A stretch of DNA of 26,623 nucleotides. It comes from Nymphaea colorata (Eukaryota; Streptophyta; Magnoliopsida; Nymphaeales; Nymphaeaceae). The notes beneath the pieces are model-generated. The model searched no databases and was not told the origin of the DNA. It saw only the letters and a list, made by a program, of their open reading frames with translations. Position 1 is the stretch's first letter. Each line of letters opens with the position of its first letter. Of the stretch, positions 21,066-26,623 are shown in pieces. The DNA lies in contig NW_022204877.1 of NCBI RefSeq assembly GCF_008831285.2, positions 1 through 26,623 on the forward strand, given 5' to 3'. The position numbers were made by a program, and so were the translations under genes.

Positions 21066-21400
21066 CATCTTAGTTGATGGAGAGAAGTTCTGAGTAGTCT
21101 ATGGCTCATCATATTATTGATTATTACCTAGGCAAGTTCATTCTAAGACTCATAGGATAAAATGAGATGGCAGTCAGGCATGTCCCATGCTGAGAAGAAA
21201 ATGATTGATATGATGTAGTTAGAAAGCTGCCTATAGGTGTACTAGACCTTTTTTTAACTCAATGGTCTTTTCAGGTCGGCTGTTGACATCTTTACTAGCT
21301 TCTTGACTTCCTGTGTAATAGATAATGACCTAAGCGGAATTAAGGTCAGTGGATTTATTACAGATGGTTGTTTAGTTCAAGAGTATAAAGACTAGGCATA

Positions 21401-21890
21401 TCAGATTGTACATCTATCATCATAATTCTCAGCTAAAGCATCTTCCTTGTAAAGAAATACATATTCATTGTCTTCTTTAGGAACGTCATCATAAATTTTT
21501 CCCTTACCAAGAAAACTATCATTAAGAAACATATACTTTGCTATTCTAGGGATAACAACAACTATATCTGTTTGATTTAGGTATACCCAAGTAAAACACA
21601 AGGATTTTATAAACATCAAATAAAAATGCTCAAAGAGTTTGCATTATGTGCTTGTGTTTTACTTCTACAGGCCCATTTTGTTGAGTACAACCATGTGTTT
21701 CTTGTGAACAATTTCTTCAAATTTAAGGTAATTTTCAAATTGACCTAAGATGAATTGTCCTCTAAAATAAGTTCTAAAAATTTTCAGATTTTTCTCAAAC
21801 TGAGTTTTAAAAAGTTTTGTGAAAATATTTGAAGAAACAAAGAAAGTCATTTCATCCTACAACTTAGTGAAAGAAGAAAGTACTCTCATG
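21401..21890 (-). pseudogene. copia integrase fragments
   Basis: The upper part (21665-21850) reads FTKLFKTQFEKNLKIFRTYF then RGQFILGQFENYLKFEEIVH and VVLNKMG, aligning with the copia integrase stretch that contains the second catalytic Asp (here the D-N-G-G site has become Y-F-R-G, so the Asp is lost) and the Q-Q-N-G-V-A-E block with the catalytic Glu. The lower part (21401-21619) matches the segment after the core, K-x-F-x-x-x-D-x-x-F-x-E-x-x-x-Y. Stops separate the pieces. Confidence 0.75.
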
Positions 21891-22029
21891 TTGTCACCAT
21901 GACCTTGTTTAGTGGCATGAATTTTCCACTCAAACTGACGTCAGTAGACAATACCTTTTCTTGTACTTGTTCACTAAGGTAAAATTCATGCTTTAACAGC
22001 AATTGAAAATACCTGTGATATTCCTCGGA

Positions 22030-22260
22030 TTATTCACAAGCAATATTCAAGCTCTCATTTTCCAACCTTAGCCGGGGTTTATATAGGTGAATCCATAGAT
22101 TGTCATCATTGAGAACAAACAAAAAAATAATAAAATAATGCTTCGAATAAAAGTTCAAAGAGTCACTTTTTCTTTTCTGAATTTTAGTTCCTTCAAATAA
22201 TAAAACAATGCTGTTGTCATTTATTAGCTCATAATAGTTTATATATATAGCACTCCACAT
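22030..22260 (-). pseudogene. copia pre-integrase region, degenerate
   Basis: A 76-codon open stretch with ELINDNSIVLLFEGTKIQKR early and LNDDNLWIHLYKPRLRL late resembles the pre-integrase domain of copia polyproteins, whose end is usually N-D-x-x-L-W-H-x-R-L-G-H. The His ligands are partly changed. Position and strand agree with the integrase fragments just below it. Confidence 0.55.
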
Positions 22261-24949
22261 GTTTGCATTTTGGAAGGACTTAAGAATAGTTTCATAACAA
22301 AGTTTTTGCCAACATTTTAAAAGTTTAGATACTCATGGGTCATTATCAACCAATTAGTTGTGTATATTTCCCCTACATCTGAGCTTATACAACTAAGCAG
22401 GAAAAAAAGGGTATACCACTTAATATGTGCAGATCAAACCCAATGGACGTTACAAAATTTATGCTAGTTGATTTATAACATCATAACTATGAGCTTCAAA
22501 CATGTTATGGACTATTTGGAACATACCCTCCATGGCAGTGGTAAATGGGCAGCAAAACTGTTACAAGAAAAGATCAAATAGGCCCCCTCTTCAGCTGCAC
22601 CAAGGTTTTCATCCGAATTTGCTGCTATGCTCTCATAAAAGAGGGTGGCTTTTCAGTTTTTGTAGTCCTGTTTCAATGCTTCATTTGATATTTATGTTAA
22701 TTCTTTACCAATGCAAAAATGGTAATTTCTTTCTCATGACAAATTTGACCAGGCATGAGCAAAATTAGGCCATAAGTCCTAACTGACAATGCAAGATAAT
22801 CAGAATTATATAAAAAAATCTAAGCAATATTTGGAGCTAGGAGAAGATAGGAGAATAAAACCTAAAGAAACATACAATTTGAAGTAAATACTAAGAAGTA
22901 CAATAGGCAGTCCCAAATATAATTAAACAGATAAAAGTATTTAGCAACCAACTTGAGAATAGGTGACCATTGGCATTGAAGGCCCAAGCTTGAGCATCTT
23001 AATAGCAAAAATACAAAGAAATAACATTTGAAAGGAAATAACTCCAGATTTTCATGTTATGTAAATGTTATGGATGATCAAGTAAGCATAATCCCATGAA
23101 TTAAATAAAATGGTGATACAGTTTATACATATTTTTTATATTTTTTTTCCTCTTTCATTCAGGACCATTATATGAATCTTTGAACTCCCAGTGAAAAATC
23201 TCATTTTATTTATATATTCCATTCACTTAATGTCATGAAGCAGCCGTAATGAAATATGATATGGAAAACTCAGGAAATGAGATAGAAAAATCAATTTCTT
23301 CTTTTTAGATTATCAGACAGGAAATGCGAAAGGGAGTAAAACACAAGGGAAAAAGTGTTGTCTGAGTGCGAGTGCACTAAAACAAAACACTAAAATAAAA
23401 CATTCACATTCACTTATTATTCAGAAACTTCATTTAAAGAGAAATATCCATCTCAATTCAACATTAGCCTGTCTTGTTAAACTAGTTAGAAGCTAGCATG
23501 AACATAAATCCAAGTATAATACATAAATGAACTTACCTGAGGCCAATCTCCAATTGAAATGTTTAAAAAAAAATAAAAATAAATTAAGAAGGAGAAAGTG
23601 AAGCACGACACAAAGAAGTACTTGATCTGTAGAAAATCAATTAATTTTAGGACGAAAGTGACTATAAGAGGCAATAAAAGAAAAAGCTTCAGATCGTAAC
23701 AAGGGACTCATTGTTCATCTTTCAAAAGGGAGGAGCAACCATAAAACTCCCCATTGGCTCCTTCACATGTAAATTTCCGCAAACATATTTCCTTATCCAA
23801 CTTATCTCTAGAAGAATCCAATCCCAGGGGACCCTGTCACACAATTGCTTATATTATCGTAGAAGTTGGGGAAGGCTCAAACTAATAACGAAGCAACAAA
23901 ATGAAATGCATGGGAACTTCATAAATGCAATGAAATAGTTTAGAACTTAACACACTACCTTGTCCATACACACAAAAGTATTCTTCTTGACTGTTATATA
24001 TGTTGGCATATTTAACTTCGGCTTACATATACAAGACAGAGAGATTAAGTTGGGGCCTATACATGAGAGGGAGAGAGAGGGAGGGAGCGAAGGGCTTGAA
24101 TATCCCTTGTGCATATCCTTCATCATTTTCTGTACAGCCATTCGAGTTTCTCTTAGTCCAACATGAATCCATTTGGTTGTCATTATGAAATTTATGTTTT
24201 TTCTTGTGAAGAACACATTTTAAATTGATTTTTCTTGATGTTTTGATCTAGTTCGAGATGCGTGAAAGTTTGATTTCAAATTGAAATTTCTTCTTGCCTT
24301 CTTAGTTGTAGTTTAGTATAGTGGGGACGTGGTTTAGAGTAGTGCTTGTGGTTCAGAATGCCATGCTTGTTTGAGTCCTAGTTAAAGTAGTTGTAGTTTG
24401 ATTGTTAATTGTCGTGTTCTCTTCATTGAGCTTGTGATTCTATTTAAATGCATGTATGTTAGTTGCACATGTCATGGCTATACCTAGGTATATAAGGATG
24501 CATGTGTACACTGGTGTTGCATAGTCATCTATATTTGCTGCTACTCCTTCTACATCGGTATCTTCACTTTGTTTTCTTTCTCACTTCAAGCCTCTTATTT
24601 ATTGAAAAGGCTAGCCCCTTTCTCTTTTGAGTGCCTGGGACACTTGAATATGCTTTTTTTTGTGGAGGAGACTCTACCAGCCTTCATAATTATTGATGGT
24701 GCAGTAGAACAAGGAGGCAATAGGATTATCTCTAAAGATTTAATCCCTGATTCTGCATGCATTGCATTTTCTCATTAAAATTGGTATCCAATTGAAGGGG
24801 GTTGTGAAGAAAGGGATTAATGGCATTTTTATCACCTCTTCATATGCATCAATCTATAGTGCCATTTTTGAAGTTGAAAGTTCATCTACTAGACAACATG
24901 AGCCATTAATCAGTATTTGTGTGACGTAATGATGATATCATGCAGAAAA

Positions 24950-24971
24950 CCATGCATCCATGCATGCATGG
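24950..24971. promoter_or_regulatory. Clustered CATGCA (RY-like) motifs, near-palindrome
   Basis: CCATGCATCCATGCATGCAT followed by GG contains three CATGCA copies and is nearly palindromic. CATGCA is the RY element bound by plant B3-domain factors. With no gene clearly nearby it may simply be a simple-sequence repeat. Confidence 0.3.
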
Positions 24972-25456
24972 TGGTGAAGCAAAGGTGCGTGGAGGTCTGG
25001 CGAGACTTCGTTTGTGTGATGATGTTGTCACCCCTTTCATGTCTTGTTTCAAGCATGCATGTCGAAGATAATTTTTTATTAGGATGTAATATTATTTACT
25101 GCAAATAGTTTAACAATCAATAGGATTGACAATTCAACACCTTGTGTCAGCATTATCAGCATCTTGGACTGTTGCAAATCTTGGACTCCAAGCGATTTGG
25201 CAATTTTGAAGATTGAGGTGCCTGATATTTAACTGCATTTTGAGTACTATGTTGCAGACAGAAAAATATGGAAGGAGAGAACAAGCAGTGCATCACTCTG
25301 GTCATCCATCTGAAGTGATACATAGTCAACGAGAGGTGGGTGCTTTCAGTTTCTTGTCGGTGGACTTCGTTCATGGTTATGTTCATATCAACTATGGAGT
25401 GCTTTTTTTCTCCGATGTACAACCCGAGAAAGACTAAGAAAACTAAGACGTCCAGT

Positions 25457-25488
25457 GGAACTCTTTCAATGCGGAACTCTTTCAATGC
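25457..25488. repeat. Exact 16-bp tandem duplication
   Basis: GGAACTCTTTCAATGC occurs twice in a row without mismatch. It lies in unassigned sequence. Confidence 0.95.
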
Positions 25489-26099
25489 TCGCTGTTGGGG
25501 CTTCAGTACATTAATTGGTCAGTTTAATTTTACTGTACATATCGACATTTTAAACGAAGCAGACCGGTCCGGTGCATATTAGTTACCAATTGGGGCCTTC
25601 ATTTTCTATTTTCTGGTCGCGTAATAAGGCCCTCCTTCTGTTCCTCACACGTTTTAAACCATAGCCAAAGCATCACGACAAATATTTGATTGACCATATT
25701 AGATATATATAACATGAATCCAAATGCAATTTTCTCCTTTAGAAAATGCAAGAGCTCTTTCTAAAGGCTAACTATTTTCTTAATGCCAAACACCAACGAG
25801 CAAAGGCATCCTGTTGGTGGACATTGAAACTGGGTGCATCTGAAGGTAAGACACAAGTCCTCAGTGACTTACAAGATATGAAAAGTTTGCATCCTATGAA
25901 TATTGGAAATTAATGATGGTTTGGAAAATATACCAACCCTTTACCGCAGACTATAGTTGGTATTTCATGCATGAGGGAGAAATTGGAATATGACAATTTG
26001 CAGAGATTAACTAGTATAGGAGTGCCTCCTCACACGCTATCGCAGATCAATTAGCTTATGGAAATGCGGTTCGTTCAAGAAACTGGGACGTCACAAAAA

Positions 26100-26582
26100 A
26101 TTCTTGAAAATTTGGCACTATCCTGTCATGGCGGTGAGTTGTGGCTTAGGGGTTACACAAATGTAGATTGGGTTGTTAACCCTAATGAAAGTAAGCCTAT
26201 GTCTAAATATGAATTTTTGCTCAATCATAGTGTAGCAAAAACAAACATGTGTAGCCTTATCTACACTGAAACTAGGTCCATGACATTACAAGAGGGTGTT
26301 TGGTTGAGATTTTTCAAACATCTTGACATTGTCGTGAAAGTATGTGCTCCAATTGTCGTTTACTGTGATAATCAGGCTGCAATTGCTTTTGCCAAGAATC
26401 TCAAATTTCATTTTAAAACTAAACATATAGATACACATGGGAAATACTTGCGGGATGTACTATAGGAGGAAAAAAGTTTCATTGAACTACATTTCTACTT
26501 ATGAAATGGTACTAGATCCTCTTTGTAAGACAATTATTGTTGATGTATTTAAGAAACATTTAATGTCGATGGGACTCAATAG
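26100..26582 (+). pseudogene. Ty1/copia RNase H and polyprotein end, fragment
   Basis: The frame has GGELWLRGYTNVDWVVNPNE, the first RNase H block with the catalytic Asp (usually G-Y-T/S-D-A-D-W; here the first Asp of that triplet is Asn), then VWLRFFKHL, VVYCDNQAAIAFAKN (catalytic Asp) and FKTKHIDTHGKYLRDV. After a stop at 26463-26465 a neighbouring frame reads NYISTYEMVLDPL and LMSMGL, the usual end of copia polyproteins, finishing at TAA near 26587. The region between the first block and VWLRFF is altered: the A-E-Y-x-A part reads TETRSM. This element is in plus orientation, unlike the other copia remnant. No RT is recognisable upstream, and the 3' LTR would lie beyond the window. Confidence 0.87.
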
Positions 26583-26623
26583 AATATAAATCTTTCTTTG
26601 GATGAAAAAAAAATTCTCATGAC

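Larger units (their letters stand above)
20890..22690 (-). mobile_element. Degenerate Ty1/copia retrotransposon remnant
   Basis: Minus-strand blocks follow the copia order. Around 22500-22690 a Glu-rich stretch ends near bases resembling the protease G-C-S-N-H-M region (weak). At 22030-22260 there is a pre-integrase-like block (NDDNLWIHLYKPRLRL). At 21630-21890 lies part of the integrase core (KTQFEKNLKIFRTYFRGQFI ... VVLNKMG). At 21401-21619 is the integrase C-terminal block (AKYMFLNDSFLGKGKIYDDV). At 20940-21045 is the start of RT (GWDIYQIDVRIAFL, then VEVYMNL in the next frame). Integrase before RT defines copia. Spacing is near normal from protease to integrase core and from integrase to RT, but about 200 bases seem lost between integrase core and C-terminal block. 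The frame is broken throughout. No LTR could be identified. Confidence 0.75.
22700..26099. other. AT-rich intergenic sequence with no supported gene
   Basis: Open frames here are all under 110 codons and show no family motif. Small items seen are a GA-rich run at 24068-24092, a cluster of CATGCA motifs at 24950-24971 and an exact 16-bp tandem duplication at 25457-25488. The sequence at 24300-24600 has the G/T-rich look of an LTR, including a TATATAAGG at about 24491, but I find no second copy to support that. Confidence 0.5.

Noticed and set aside
24781-24788. TTGGTATC as a copia primer binding site after an LTR-like stretch
   Set aside because: Only about eight bases match, the following bases do not fit the tRNA, and no second LTR copy was found.

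Overview
The window looks like nuclear DNA of a flowering plant. It is AT-rich intergenic sequence crowded with decayed LTR retrotransposons, plus one broken plant-type histone demethylase gene with spliced exons. I see no intact protein-coding gene, no RNA gene and no prokaryotic feature.

Left third (1-8750): one Ty3/gypsy retrotransposon of chromovirus-like layout, coded on the minus strand. From high to low coordinates it runs: 5' LTR stub (8614-8750), tRNA-iMet-type primer binding site (8598-8611), leader, gag, zinc knuckle, protease, reverse transcriptase, RNase H, integrase, chromodomain-like tail, polypurine tract, then a very long 3' LTR (about 3 kb, with its last ~25 bases outside the window). 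At least four in-frame stops and about ten frame changes make it non-autonomous.

8751-11962: the 5' LTR stops abruptly at 8750 against unrelated sequence of organelle-like texture (8751-9250, unproven). AT-rich DNA with a perfect 62-bp tandem duplication follows. Then a third copy of the same LTR (10255-11962) lies in the opposite orientation, truncated and without internal sequence. Together with the left LTR it makes an inverted repeat of about 1.7 kb with a spacer of about 8.5 kb.

11963-17239: no recognised gene. There are short tandem duplications, GA-rich microsatellites and an unusual cluster of dyad-symmetric repeats (14700-15085).

17240-20254 (minus strand): the 3' half of a PKDM7/KDM5-type JmjC histone H3K4 demethylase gene. 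It holds the end of the JmjC domain, the C5HC2 zinc finger, a serine-rich linker, FYRN and FYRC. The three FYR exons still join in frame at GT-AG sites. The JmjC and zinc-finger exons carry two stops and frameshifts, and zinc ligands are lost. No JmjN or JmjC N-terminal half is visible. Just upstream (20890-22690, minus) is a heavily mutated Ty1/copia remnant (protease region, pre-integrase, integrase, start of RT) that may be linked to loss of the 5' half.

22700-26623: mostly unassigned AT-rich sequence, then a plus-strand Ty1/copia RNase H fragment (26100-26582) at the right edge.
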